A DNA stretch of 64,000 nucleotides from Nocardia alba NBRC 108234 (GTDB taxonomy: Bacteria; Actinomycetota; Actinomycetes; Mycobacteriales; Mycobacteriaceae). A program made the position numbers and the translations under genes. The stretch spans positions 1 to 64,000 of the forward strand of contig NZ_BDAX01000007.1 of NCBI RefSeq assembly GCF_001612665.1. Direction: 5' to 3'. Under the pieces are notes generated by a model. It did not search any database, was not told the origin of the DNA, and saw nothing but the letters and a program-made list of their open reading frames with translations. Below, one piece after another: positions 45,127 to 54,097 of the stretch; the first letter of the stretch is position 1, and each line of letters starts with the position of its first letter.

Positions 45127-45195
45127 TCAGCGCGCAGGGTCGCTGACCGGCCCACCCAGGGCCGGACCGCTAAACCAGAAATATGCGCGCTGCAT
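45127..45195 (-). CDS. aromatic leader peptide of aroG
   Basis: A 22-residue peptide MQRAYFWFSGPALGGPVSDP followed by AR and TGA. Codons 5-8 are Tyr-Phe-Trp-Phe, a density of aromatic residues not expected by chance in so short a frame. AAGG stands 7 bases before the ATG. It starts 156 bases before aroG. Its job is presumably to sense charged aromatic tRNAs: a ribosome stalling at the aromatic codons would change RNA folding downstream and open aroG. An aromatic leader peptide (aroR) precedes aroF in Corynebacterium glutamicum, a precedent for this design. Confidence 0.8.
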   Translation of the reverse strand: MQRAYFWFSGPALGGPVSDPAR

Positions 45196-45358
45196 GAGGG
45201 AACCTTACCACCGGCGAAAGAGCGGAAGGTGAGCTACGGTCGCCCGACGTGTGGACCGTCACATCGCGCCCCCGCGAACGGCTCGCGACGTTCGGGGGTC
45301 GAAGGCCGACGCGGGCGCTGTGAACAGCTGGAATACCGCCCCCGACGTTAGCGCCGGA

Positions 45359-45393
45359 TGCTCGGCCGACCCTCGTGGTGGGGCGGCCGAGCA
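45359..45393 (-). terminator. hairpin terminator after the AhpD-like gene
   Basis: A 10-bp stem (TGCTCGGCCG 45359-45368 with CGGCCGAGCA 45384-45393) and a 15-base loop, just past the stop of the AhpD-like gene on the minus strand. No T tract. Confidence 0.65.
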
Positions 45394-45407
45394 CGAGTAC
45401 CTGTTGA

Positions 45408-45878
45408 TCAGCCCCACTGCCCGGGGACGTAGTCACCGGCGGGAGTGTGGGCGATCGCGTTGAGCCGGTTCCAGGCGTTGATCATCGCGATGGCGGCGAT
45501 CAGACCGGCGATCTGGTCGTCGTCGTAGTGCTTGCGGACCTGGGCGAAGGTGTCGTCGCTGACGTGGCCGCCGTCGGCTGTGCGGGTCGCCTCCTCGGTG
45601 AGGGCCAGCGCGGCCCGTTCCGCCTCGGTGAAGACATTGGTCTCGCGCCACGCGGCGACCAGGTTGATCCGCACCGAGGATTCGCCCGCGTGGGCGGCGT
45701 CCTTGGTGTGCATGTCGACGCAGTAGCTGCAGCCGTTGATCTGCGAGGCCCGGATCTTCACCAGTTCGTAGGTGGCCTTCGGCAGCGGTGAATCGTCGAT
45801 AACCTTGCCCGCCATGACCATTCGCTTGCTGAAACTCGCGGTGATGGGGTTGCCGTAGAGGTTGAAGCGCGCTTCCAT
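45408..45878 (-). CDS. carboxymuconolactone decarboxylase / AhpD-like protein
   Basis: A 156-residue protein of the AhpD/CMD family. The redox pair Cys50-x-x-Cys53 with His57 is plain in NGCSYCVDMH, and helices SPLPKATYELVKIRASQ and EAERAALALTEEATR surround it. These enzymes act as peroxidase partners or as decarboxylases. Start at ATG 45878 is fixed by AAGGAG six bases upstream. The gene has an exact ECF41-type promoter in front of it; CMD-family genes are the classic ECF41 targets. Confidence 0.88.
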   Translation of the reverse strand: MEARFNLYGNPITASFSKRMVMAGKVIDDSPLPKATYELVKIRASQINGCSYCVDMHTKDAAHAGESSVRINLVAAWRETNVFTEAERAALALTEEATRTADGGHVSDDTFAQVRKHYDDDQIAGLIAAIAMINAWNRLNAIAHTPAGDYVPGQWG

Positions 45879-45910
45879 GATGACTCCTTCGTCGTGGGGT
45901 TCACAGAGAC

Positions 45911-45937
45911 GACGAGGCAGCCGCACACGGTGTGACA
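45911..45937 (-). promoter_or_regulatory. ECF41-type sigma promoter
   Basis: On the minus strand TGTCACA (45931-45937), a 16-base spacer and CGTC (45911-45914). This is identical to the described ECF41 promoter motif TGTCACA-N16-CGTC. It ends about 33 bases before the start codon of the AhpD-like gene, a good promoter distance. The ECF41-type sigma gene is at 37752-38651. Confidence 0.8.
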
Positions 45938-45945
45938 TCGGCGCG

Positions 45946-45961
45946 TGTGACGCCGATCACC
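45946..45961. promoter_or_regulatory. CRP-like site upstream of the ECF41 promoter
   Basis: TGTGACGCCGATCACC differs from TGTGA-N6-TCACA by one base at the end. It sits just upstream of the ECF41 promoter. Part of it is also a hairpin arm (ATCGGCG/CGCCGAT), so binding by CRP is only a suggestion. Confidence 0.35.
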
Positions 45962-45964
45962 GAA

Positions 45965-46828
45965 TCAGATCAGGCCGCAGAGCTTCTCGGAGAGTTCCCA
46001 CAACTCGGCGGCGACCCGGCGATCCCGCGCCGAGCGCGCGCTGCCCGCGCGGGCGGGGTAGCCGCGCAGACCGAGGAAGCCGTCGGGACCGTAGAACGCG
46101 CCGGGCGCCACGGCGGCGGTGGCGGCGAACAGCGTCGGCAGCGCGCCCGCTTCGGCGGTGGGGGCGAGCGTGCGATTGCCCACCCACATGATCGCGTCCT
46201 GGATGGACTCGGTGTGCGACATGAGGTCGGTGGCGGCGTAACCGGGATGCGCGGCCACCGAGATCACCGCGGCGCCCTCACCCGCCAGCCGACGCTGGAG
46301 TTCGAAGGCGAACATCAGGTTGGCCAGTTTGGACTGGCCGTACGCCAGCCAGCGGTCGTAGCGACGCTGCTCCCAGTTGGGGTCGGCCAGATCGATCCTG
46401 CCGGTGCGATGCGCGACGCTCGACACCGTCACCACGCGATCGGTGATGCGGTCGAGCAACAGGTTGGTGAGCGCGAAGTGGCCGAGATGGTTGGTGCCGA
46501 ACTGCATTTCGAAACCGTCGGCGGTGCGGCGCAACGGCAGGGCCATGACGCCGGCGTTGTTGATCAGCACGTCGACCCGCTCGATCGAGTCGGCGAAGGC
46601 GCGCACCGAATTCAGGTTCGCCAGATCGAGTTCACGCACTTCGGTGGCACCGGGCAGCCCTGCGGCCACCCGCTCGGCCTTCGCGGTATCGCGGCAGGCC
46701 AGGATCACGCGCGCACCCGCCGTCGACAACGCCCGCGCGGTGGCGGCGCCGAGACCGCTGTTGGCACCGGTGACGACGATCGTGCGGCCGGTTTGGTCCG
46801 GCAGGTTCGCGGTAGTCCACTTGCTCAC
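45965..46828 (-). CDS. short-chain dehydrogenase/reductase
   Basis: A 287-residue SDR oxidoreductase. The NAD(P)-binding motif is [10 protein letters not shown] near residue 20, NNAGVM follows in the middle, and the catalytic Ser-Tyr-Lys group includes YGQSK. Substrate unknown; retinol-dehydrogenase-like SDRs share this form. GTG at 46828 ([15 protein letters not shown]) is chosen because the fold begins there; upstream frame is not convincing. It lies 79 bases from the NRPS stop on the same strand and could be read through from the siderophore operon, but no evidence ties it to that pathway. Confidence 0.85.
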   Translation of the reverse strand: MSKWTTANLPDQTGRTIVVTGANSGLGAATARALSTAGARVILACRDTAKAERVAAGLPGATEVRELDLANLNSVRAFADSIERVDVLINNAGVMALPLRRTADGFEMQFGTNHLGHFALTNLLLDRITDRVVTVSSVAHRTGRIDLADPNWEQRRYDRWLAYGQSKLANLMFAFELQRRLAGEGAAVISVAAHPGYAATDLMSHTESIQDAIMWVGNRTLAPTAEAGALPTLFAATAAVAPGAFYGPDGFLGLRGYPARAGSARSARDRRVAAELWELSEKLCGLI

Positions 46829-46907
46829 TGGCGAAAGTGTAGCGACGCTGGGCGGATACGCGAATCGACAAGGGCCGGTACGGGGTTCGCCGCAGCGTCG
46901 CAGGTCA

Positions 46908-49900
46908 TCAGGACTGCGCGAGGATCTCGTCATCGGTCATCGCCGCGACTTCCAGATACAGCGCGGCGACCGCGGCCAACCTGCCCGTGTCACCGGACTC
47001 GGCCTCCCGCTGCGACATGCGCGCGGCGAGACCTTCGACGGTGCGGGCGGTGAACAGGTCGGCGACGATGGTGTCGGGGGCGTCGAGCCATTCGCGGATG
47101 CGGGCCACGGCGGTGGTGGCGAGCACCGAATCGCCGCCGAGCGCGAAGAAGTCGTCGGTGACACCGATCTGCTCGGTGACCAGCACCTCGGCGATGACCG
47201 CGGCGAGCGCGCGTTCGAGATCGGTACGCGGAGCGACGAATTCGTCGGTGCCCTCACCCTTGTCGAGCACCGCGCGAATGGCCTTGCGGTCGGGCTTGGC
47301 ATTGGAGGTGAGCGGCAACTCGGCCAGCAGTTCGAGCCGGGTCGGCACCATGTAGACCGGGACCAGTTCGGCGGTCGCGGCCAGCACCGTGTCGACATCG
47401 ATGGCCGTGCCGGGAGTCGGCACCACCAGCGCCACCAGCTTCGGCGCGGCCGTGCCGACCACCGCGGCGACCGCGTGGCGGACACCGGGCACGGCGCGCA
47501 GCGCGCTCTCCACCTCACCCAGTTCCACCCGGTAGCCCCGGATCTTGACCTGGTGATCGGCGCGGCCGAGGAATTCCAGGCCACCGTCGGGCAGGTAGCG
47601 GGCCAGGTCGCCGGTGCGGTACCAGCGCAGACCCTCGTGGGTCACGAAGCGGTCGGCGGTGCGTTCGGGATCGCCGCGGTAGCCGGTGGCCACACCATCC
47701 CCACCGATCCACAGCTCACCACTGACCCAATCGGGGCAGTCGTTGCCCGCCGGGCCGACGACGCGGCACTGCACATTGCGCAACGGGGTGCCGTAGGGAA
47801 CGGCGGTCCATTCGACCGGCACCCGCGCGTCGACGACCTCGCAGATGGTGGAGTGGATCGCGGTCTCGGTGGCGCCGCCGAGTCCGGCGAAACGGCTGTT
47901 CGGGGCCACCGCGGCCAGCCGTGCGGGCAGGGCTACGTCGACCCAGTCACCGCCGAGGATCACCGCGCGCAGCGAGGCAAGCGGCTGCGACTCGGTGCTC
48001 GGCGCGGCGGTGAGCAGCATGTCGAGCAGGCTCGGAACGCAGTTGAGCATCGAGATCTGGTGGCGGCGAACGAGTTCGACCCAGACGGCGGGGTCGGTGC
48101 GCTGCGCCTCGTCGACGGTGACCACCGCGCCACCGACGGCGAGCAGGCCGAAGATGTCGTAGACGGAGAGATCGAATTCGAGGGCCGACAGGCCGAGCGC
48201 GCGGTCGGCCGGGCCGAGGGCGAAACGTTCGTTGAGGTCGTCGATCGTGTTCATCGCGGCGCGATGGGACACCTCGACACCTTTGGGCTTACCCGTGGAG
48301 CCGGAGGTGAACAGCACATAGGCGATGTTCTCCGGGTCACCGAAGAGGGGGCGCGCCAACGGTTCCCGGTGTGTGCGGGCCTCGGCGAGGTCGATCGCGC
48401 GCACGTCGGGAATCCGTGCACCGCCGACCGTGAGCACGGCGAGGGCACCCGCGGTGCCGAGGATCTCGGCGCGACGAGCGGCAGGCTGATCGAACCCGAT
48501 CGGCACGTACACCGCACCCGCCGCGAGCACCCCGAGCACCGCGACGATCTGATCGGGCCCCTTCGGCAGCTGCACCGCCACCGAATCACCCGGTGTCACA
48601 CCGGCTTCCCGCAACGCACCGGCCACCGCGAGCGCGTCGGCGGCCAGCTCGCCGTAGGTCAGCTGCCCGGTCGGCTCCCACAGCACAGCGGGCGCGGACG
48701 GGTTGGTGGCAGCATTCGCGAAGAACCCGGTGTGCAACAGTCCGCCACTCACCGGCCCCCCGGTGGCGTTGACGCGCGCCCGAGTAGCTGCCTGCTCCAC
48801 CGGGATTCGCACCCCGGCCTCGGCCTGCCACCCGGCTCCCCCGGTGAACCGAGCGCGTCCGGCCGCGTCGGCGGGCACCACCGGCGAGACCTGCTCGGTC
48901 TCCCTCGGCTGGGCACCGCCGGACTCCGACGAACCGGCCTCGGCGAACTCGGAAGGCTGGCCGCCGAGCCGTTCGATCGCTTCGATGTAGCGCGCGAACA
49001 TGGCGTCGACCACGCCGGCGGGGAAGGCCGATTCGCGAATGTCCCAGTTCAGCAGCAGACCGCCACGGACCTCGGTGATCTGGGCGTCGAGCAGGACCTG
49101 CGGGCCCTGGGAGATGATCCAGACGGGGTCACCGAAGGTGGCGGTGACGGTGTCGGGGAAGAGTTCGCCGAGGTTGAGGGCGCTGGTGTAGACGATGGGA
49201 GCCAGCACCGGTTCCCCGCGATGACGGCCGAGATCGCGCAGGACCTCCAGACCCGAGTACGCCGAGTGCGCGCCCGCCTCGTGCAGGCGCTGCTGGAGGG
49301 CGCGGGCCCGGTCGGCGACGGTGGCGGGCTCGGTGACGTCGACTTCCAGCAGGACCGAGGAGGTGAAATCGCCGACGACGCCGTCCACCTGCGGGTGCAC
49401 CGGTTCGCGGTGGAAGAGTGGCAGATTCAGCAAGAAGCGGCGCTGGGCCGACCAGCCGCCGATGGTCTCGGCGAACACCGAGGCCAGCGCCATCGCCGGG
49501 GTGATGCCCCGGGCGTGGGCAGCGTCGAAGACCTGGGCCTTGGCCTGCGGGGAGAGCCAGCGGTGCAGGCGGATCGTCCGGTTGGGCTCCGAGATGTGCT
49601 GGGCCAGCGGCAGTTCCGGCGCACCCGGCAGCTCGCTCAGGCGGTCCTGCCACCAGGCGCGGTCACGGGTTCGCTCGTCGGCGATGGCGCTCGCGCCCTG
49701 CCCTGCGCCCGCGACCGTGTCCGGCTGCTGGGTCGCGGTGCTGTCGTGGCGGTGCTCGGCCAGGTACTGACGGAACGTGTAGTCCTGCGGCGGTAGCTGT
49801 TCGCCGTGGTAGAGCCGGGCGAGGTCGGTGATGAGGATGCGATAGCTCATCGCGTCGGCGGCGAGCATGTCTACGTCGAGGTGCAGGCGGGTGCGGCCGT

Positions 49901-50696
49901 CGGCGAGACGGGTGAGCGCGATATCGATCACCTGGCCGTCCTCCACCGCCATCCGCTGATGCGTGCGCGCGCCACGCAGCTCCTCGAGCCGCCGCTGCGC
50001 CTCGACAGCTGGTACCTCGCGCAGATCGGTCACGCCGAACACCGCGCGACCGGGCCGGTCGAGCGTCTGCTGGGTGCCGTCGGGCAGGAACCGGGTGCGC
50101 AGCATGGGATGGCGCGACAGCAGCTGCCCGACCGCCTGCTCGAGCCGCTCGGGATACACGTCGGCGCCGTCGAATTCGACGTAGAGGTGCGCCGCGACGC
50201 CACCGAGTTCCTGCGCGTCGGAGCGTCCGATCCAGTACGCGTGCTGCATGGGGGCGAGGGCGAACGGCGTGCCGTCGTCGGGAACGATCGCCGGTTCGCT
50301 CGCGGCGGTGTCGTCCGTGGGTGCGGCGTGCCCGGCGGCCGAGTCGACGGGGCCCGGTCGGACACCGTCTGGCAAGTCCACGAGGTTCGGGAGAGCTGCC
50401 GAGTCGACGACGCCCGGTAGGGCACCGTCTAATGACAGGTTTTCGGGGTCGGCCCCGTTGAGGAGGGCGTACCAGGCGTCGACCGTGGGGTGGGCGGCCA
50501 GGAGCGCGAAGTTCACGGCGATGCCGCGTTTGCGCCAGGCGCCCGCGAGCTTCATGGTGCGGATGGAGTCGAGACCGAGCTGGATCAGATCGTCGGCCCC
50601 GGCGACGGCATCGGGGGTGATGTCGAGATGGCGGGCGATCGCGGCACGGATCTCGGTGCGGTCGATCCCGGCGCCGCCTGCGGGTGCTGTCTGCAT
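46908..50696 (-). CDS. siderophore peptide synthetase ArCP-Cy-A-PCP (MbtB-like)
   Basis: A 1262-residue nonribosomal peptide synthetase. In order: aryl carrier domain with Ser44 in [11 protein letters not shown]; heterocyclization (Cy) domain (about 125-560) with the DxxxxDxxS motif Asp276, Asp281, Ser284; adenylation domain (about 640-1090) with [13 protein letters not shown]; carrier domain with Ser1190 in LGGDSVLAT. It lacks a thioesterase. This matches MbtB-type proteins that load salicylate on the ArCP and cyclise Ser/Thr (or Cys) to an oxazoline. The A-domain code I read is D-L-Y-N-I-G-L-I-H, mixed between Cys and Thr codes. ATG at 50696 has AAGGAG ten bases before. It diverges from the salicylate-AMP ligase across an IdeR box. 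Confidence 0.9.
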   Translation of the reverse strand: MQTAPAGGAGIDRTEIRAAIARHLDITPDAVAGADDLIQLGLDSIRTMKLAGAWRKRGIAVNFALLAAHPTVDAWYALLNGADPENLSLDGALPGVVDSAALPNLVDLPDGVRPGPVDSAAGHAAPTDDTAASEPAIVPDDGTPFALAPMQHAYWIGRSDAQELGGVAAHLYVEFDGADVYPERLEQAVGQLLSRHPMLRTRFLPDGTQQTLDRPGRAVFGVTDLREVPAVEAQRRLEELRGARTHQRMAVEDGQVIDIALTRLADGRTRLHLDVDMLAADAMSYRILITDLARLYHGEQLPPQDYTFRQYLAEHRHDSTATQQPDTVAGAGQGASAIADERTRDRAWWQDRLSELPGAPELPLAQHISEPNRTIRLHRWLSPQAKAQVFDAAHARGITPAMALASVFAETIGGWSAQRRFLLNLPLFHREPVHPQVDGVVGDFTSSVLLEVDVTEPATVADRARALQQRLHEAGAHSAYSGLEVLRDLGRHRGEPVLAPIVYTSALNLGELFPDTVTATFGDPVWIISQGPQVLLDAQITEVRGGLLLNWDIRESAFPAGVVDAMFARYIEAIERLGGQPSEFAEAGSSESGGAQPRETEQVSPVVPADAAGRARFTGGAGWQAEAGVRIPVEQAATRARVNATGGPVSGGLLHTGFFANAATNPSAPAVLWEPTGQLTYGELAADALAVAGALREAGVTPGDSVAVQLPKGPDQIVAVLGVLAAGAVYVPIGFDQPAARRAEILGTAGALAVLTVGGARIPDVRAIDLAEARTHREPLARPLFGDPENIAYVLFTSGSTGKPKGVEVSHRAAMNTIDDLNERFALGPADRALGLSALEFDLSVYDIFGLLAVGGAVVTVDEAQRTDPAVWVELVRRHQISMLNCVPSLLDMLLTAAPSTESQPLASLRAVILGGDWVDVALPARLAAVAPNSRFAGLGGATETAIHSTICEVVDARVPVEWTAVPYGTPLRNVQCRVVGPAGNDCPDWVSGELWIGGDGVATGYRGDPERTADRFVTHEGLRWYRTGDLARYLPDGGLEFLGRADHQVKIRGYRVELGEVESALRAVPGVRHAVAAVVGTAAPKLVALVVPTPGTAIDVDTVLAATAELVPVYMVPTRLELLAELPLTSNAKPDRKAIRAVLDKGEGTDEFVAPRTDLERALAAVIAEVLVTEQIGVTDDFFALGGDSVLATTAVARIREWLDAPDTIVADLFTARTVEGLAARMSQREAESGDTGRLAAVAALYLEVAAMTDDEILAQS

Positions 50697-50772
50697 CTGC
50701 CGATCACTCCTTGCTCGCCGCCCCGTCACGGGGCGAATTCGGTACTCCCCGGCGGCAGCCTACTCCATTGAG

Positions 50773-50791
50773 ATAGGGTTGCCTAACCTAT
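50773..50791. promoter_or_regulatory. IdeR/DtxR iron box, shared by divergent siderophore genes
   Basis: ATAGGGTTGCCTAACCTAT, close to the consensus TTAGGTTAGGCTAACCTAA. It lies 76 bases before the synthetase start and 69 before the ligase start, so iron-loaded IdeR could shut both. Confidence 0.85.
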
Positions 50792-50860
50792 GCAGCAATA
50801 TCTGCGGTCCGACCGCGGCGAACCTGCGGCAGCAGCCGCCGAAATCCAGTGAGGCAGTAC

Positions 50861-52492
50861 GTGACATCGGCAACCGGCCACCGCGATGGCTATGTCCCCT
50901 TTCCCGAAGCCGCCGCGCGGGAGTACCGAGGCGCGGGCTACTGGACCGGGCGCACGCTCGGCGACCTCCTGCGCGACACCGCGCGGAACCGCCCACACCG
51001 ACCCGCCGTGCTCAGCGACGCCGGTACGCGGACCTATGCCGAACTCGACGCCGCCGCCGATCGGATGGCGCACGGGCTGCTCGCCCTCGGCATCGCTCCC
51101 GGCGACCGCGTGATCGTCCAGCTGCCGAACATTCCCGAGTTCGCGACGGCCCTGTTCGGCGTGCTGCGCGCGGGGATCATCCCCGTCCTCACACTGCCCG
51201 CGCACCGCCGCGCCGAGATCGAACACCTGGCCGCGCTGTCCGAAGCGGTCGCCTACCTCATCCCCGACCGCCTCGGCGACTTCGACTACCGCGAGCTGGC
51301 CACGACCGTGCGCCAGGCGGTGCCGAGCCTGCGCCATGTCCTGGTCGCAGGCGATCCGGACCAGGGCAGTGGCGCCACGGCCGGGTTCCTCGCCCTCGAT
51401 TCGGTTGCTCGCGAAGGTGATTCGCTGCCCGAGGTCGACCCGTCCGACATCGCGGTGATGCTGGTCTCCGGCGGCACCACCGGCCTGCCGAAGCTGATCG
51501 CGCGCACCCACGACGACTACGTCTACAACGCGACCGCCAGCGCCGCGGTCTGCGAACTCACCCCCGACGACGTCTACCTCACCACCCTGCCCGCGGCCCA
51601 CAACTTCCCGCTGGCCTGCCCCGGCATCCTCGGCACCATCGCGACCGGCGGCGCCGTCGCCTTCACGCTCGACCCCAGCCCCGAGGCCGCCTTCGCCGCG
51701 ATCGAGCGGCACCGGGTGAGCGTCACCGGCGTCGTCCCGCCGCTGGCCCAATTGTGGAGTGCGGCGGTGGATTGGGAAGACGCCGACCTGAGCTCGCTGC
51801 GCCTGCTCCAGGTGGGCGGTGCGCGCCTGGCCGAGGTGAACGCACGCGAGGTCGAGCCCGCGCTGGAGTGCACCCTGCAGCAGGTGTTCGGCATGGCCGA
51901 GGGGCTGCTCAACTACACCCGTCTCGACGATGACAAGGAACTGGTCTACACCACCCAGGGCCGACCGCTGTCCCCCGCCGACGAGCTGCGCGTCGTCGAC
52001 GCCGACGGCAACGACGTGGCCGAGGGCGAGGAGGGCGAACTGCTCACCCGCGGCCCCTACACGTTGCGCGGGTATTACCGTGCGCCCGAACACAATGCGC
52101 GCGCCTTCACCGCCGACGGCTTCTACCGCAGCGGCGACCTCGTCCGACAACTACCCAGCGGCCACCTCGTCGTGAGCGGCCGGATCAAAGACGTCATCAA
52201 CCGCGGTGGCGAGAACATCTCCTGCGACGAACTCGAGGAGCACCTGCTCGCCCACCCCGCCGTCCGCCATGCCGCCGCGGTCGGCCTGCCCGATGCCTCG
52301 CTGGGCGAGAAGGCCTGTGTGGTCCTCGTCGTCACCGGCGAACTGCCGACCCTCGGCGAGATCAAGGTCTTCCTCACCGAACGCGGCCTCGCCACCTACA
52401 AGCTCCCCGACCTGATCCGCCGGGCGGACGCCCTGCCGATCACCGCGGTCGGCAAGATCGACAAGAAGGCCCTGCGCGCCTCACACAGCTGA
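50861..52492 (+). CDS. nbtT: salicylate-AMP (2,3-DHB-AMP) ligase
   Basis: A 543-residue adenylating enzyme of the DhbE/MbtA type. It activates salicylate (or dihydroxybenzoate) with ATP and passes it to the aryl carrier domain of the synthetase. AMP-binding motifs are LVSGGTTGLPKLIARTHDDY near residue 205, VFGMAEGLLNYTRLDD, and the C-terminal SGRIKDVINRGGENISCDE. GAGG six bases before the GTG at 50861 supports that start over a GTG at 50849. It diverges from the synthetase, so activation and condensation are co-regulated by the IdeR box. Confidence 0.9.
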   Translation: MTSATGHRDGYVPFPEAAAREYRGAGYWTGRTLGDLLRDTARNRPHRPAVLSDAGTRTYAELDAAADRMAHGLLALGIAPGDRVIVQLPNIPEFATALFGVLRAGIIPVLTLPAHRRAEIEHLAALSEAVAYLIPDRLGDFDYRELATTVRQAVPSLRHVLVAGDPDQGSGATAGFLALDSVAREGDSLPEVDPSDIAVMLVSGGTTGLPKLIARTHDDYVYNATASAAVCELTPDDVYLTTLPAAHNFPLACPGILGTIATGGAVAFTLDPSPEAAFAAIERHRVSVTGVVPPLAQLWSAAVDWEDADLSSLRLLQVGGARLAEVNAREVEPALECTLQQVFGMAEGLLNYTRLDDDKELVYTTQGRPLSPADELRVVDADGNDVAEGEEGELLTRGPYTLRGYYRAPEHNARAFTADGFYRSGDLVRQLPSGHLVVSGRIKDVINRGGENISCDELEEHLLAHPAVRHAAAVGLPDASLGEKACVVLVVTGELPTLGEIKVFLTERGLATYKLPDLIRRADALPITAVGKIDKKALRASHS

Positions 52493-52503
52493 CACCGGAA
52501 ACG

Positions 52504-52544
52504 CGATACGGCGGCCCGCCCCGAAAGGGTGAGCCGCCGTATCG
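52504..52544. terminator. bidirectional hairpin between ligase and salicylate synthase
   Basis: A 12-bp stem (CGATACGGCGGC 52504-52515 with GCCGCCGTATCG 52533-52544) and a 17-base loop. It separates two convergent genes. Confidence 0.8.
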
Positions 52545-52553
52545 AATCCGATG

Positions 52554-53876
52554 TCAGGCTTTGAACGCCTTGACCACGTAGGGCGCCACGCTGCCCAGCT
52601 TCTCGCAGGTCTCCTCGAACTCACGCTCGGGACGCGACTGGCCCACGATCCCCGCACCGGCGCGCAACCACGCGCCCTCGCTGGTCTGGTAGATCGCCCG
52701 CAGCACCAGCGTCGCCTCGAGCGCGCCGGTCGGCGAGACACACACCACCGCACCGGAATACAGCCCACGCGGGTCGTGATCGTTGCGGAACACCGAGTCG
52801 ACGCCCGCGCGCTTGGGGATACCGGAGGCGGTCACCGACGGGAACAGGACTTCGAGGGCATCCCACGCGGTGCGGTCGGGCGCCAGGGTGCCGCGCACGG
52901 TGGACGCCAGGTGCTGCACGCTGCCGCGCTCGCGCACCGCCATGAAGTCGGAGACCGCGGACGTGCCGGGCACGGCCACCTCGGTGATCTCGGCGAAGGA
53001 CGTCTGAACCGAGATCGCGTGCTCCACGATCTCCTTCGGGTCGGCGAGCAGGTCGGCGCGGGCGGCGTCGTCGGCCTCGGCCCCGAGCCCGAACGCCCGC
53101 GTACCCGCCAGCGGTTCGGTGGTGACGATGCGATCGTCGTCGACCGAGGCCACCAGTTCGGGGCTGAACCCGGCCGCTTCGAGCCCACCCAGCCGCAGCA
53201 GGAACGAACGGGCGGGGGTGTTGCCGGCCCGGCCGAGGCGATAGGTCGCCGGCACGTCCACCGGGAACGGCAGGTCGACCTTGCGGGAGAGGATCACCTT
53301 CTGATAGCTGCCGGAACGGATTTCGGCGACGGCCTTGGCCACGCGCCCTTCGTAGTCGGTCGGGTCGGCGCGGACGTCGATCGGCGTCGCGGTGGGCAGC
53401 TCGGCATTCTGCGAGCCGGCGATCAGGTCGTGGATGTCGCACGCCTCACTCGGGGTGGCGCCGCTGATCCGCACGCCGGTGGCGTCGACGCGCACCTCGA
53501 TCCGCGGGATCATCAGGTGCGCCAGCGAGGTCAGCGGATTGAGGTAGTGGGTCGCCGCCAGCGAGTAGGCGCAGAACTCGAATCCGATCCAGCCGTAGGC
53601 ATTACGGCCGTCGAGCGGCAGCGCGGCCAGCGCGGCGTCGATGGCCGTAGCCGGGCTGCCGGTCCAGGCGCGAGCGGTGGTTTCACCATCCCAGACGGTG
53701 CGCAACTCGCCGGCATCGAGTTCCACACTGCCGAGCGGGTCGGCGGCGAACACCCACACACCGGGCTGTTCGTACATCACGTACTCACCGAATCGATCCG
53801 AGATGGCCAGGCGTGCCATCGCTGCCGCGGGGTCGGTTACATACTCCACCCGCACGGGTTGTTCCGTCGACGACAA
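52554..53876 (-). CDS. nbtS: salicylate synthase (MbtI/NbtS type)
   Basis: A 440-residue chorismate-using enzyme that converts chorismate to salicylate via isochorismate. It shows AYGWIGFEFCAYSL, GSYQKVILSRKVDLP, TTEPLAGTRAFGLG, DPKEIVEHAISVQ, VSDFMAVRERGSVQHLASTV and the SGIPKRAGVDSVFRN end, all of the MbtI group. A TTG at 53876 is the start; GGAGG lies 4-5 bases before it (53881-53885), which decides the start. Two IdeR boxes lie just upstream. With the ligase and synthetase it forms the starter half of the pathway. Confidence 0.92.
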   Translation of the reverse strand: MSSTEQPVRVEYVTDPAAAMARLAISDRFGEYVMYEQPGVWVFAADPLGSVELDAGELRTVWDGETTARAWTGSPATAIDAALAALPLDGRNAYGWIGFEFCAYSLAATHYLNPLTSLAHLMIPRIEVRVDATGVRISGATPSEACDIHDLIAGSQNAELPTATPIDVRADPTDYEGRVAKAVAEIRSGSYQKVILSRKVDLPFPVDVPATYRLGRAGNTPARSFLLRLGGLEAAGFSPELVASVDDDRIVTTEPLAGTRAFGLGAEADDAARADLLADPKEIVEHAISVQTSFAEITEVAVPGTSAVSDFMAVRERGSVQHLASTVRGTLAPDRTAWDALEVLFPSVTASGIPKRAGVDSVFRNDHDPRGLYSGAVVCVSPTGALEATLVLRAIYQTSEGAWLRAGAGIVGQSRPEREFEETCEKLGSVAPYVVKAFKA

Positions 53877-53885
53877 CGATCCTCC

Positions 53886-53904
53886 AAGGTAAAGCTGACC
53901 TAAC
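53886..53904 (-). promoter_or_regulatory. IdeR box 1 before salicylate synthase
   Basis: CAAGGTAAAGCTGACCTAA, which keeps the palindrome AGGT-A-GCT-ACCT of the IdeR consensus. It lies just upstream of the ribosome site of the salicylate synthase. Confidence 0.75.
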
Positions 53905-53914
53905 TATTCTGAGT

Positions 53915-53933
53915 TAGGTTAGCATTACCTCGC
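53915..53933 (-). promoter_or_regulatory. IdeR box 2 before salicylate synthase
   Basis: TTAGGTTAGCATTACCTCG, near the IdeR consensus. Box 1 and box 2 have centres 29 bases apart, which permits cooperative binding by two IdeR dimers. Confidence 0.8.
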
Positions 53934-54097
53934 CGTTAGAGCAGACCGGTGTTGGGTATTCTTCACCACTTCCGCGCTATCGAGCAAATAGCCAGCACCG
54001 TCGCACACGCCGGATATCGCGTTGCCCGCACACGCCGCGCAACGCGCTGTGGACCAAGTTCGATACACCGAACCGTATCTGCGGCTTGAATGGAGCA

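Noticed and set aside
46377..49796. A 1139-codon open frame antisense to the peptide synthetase
   Set aside because: High GC leaves long open frames opposite real genes. The synthetase frame has all family motifs; the antisense frame has none and is His/Arg/Gly-rich.
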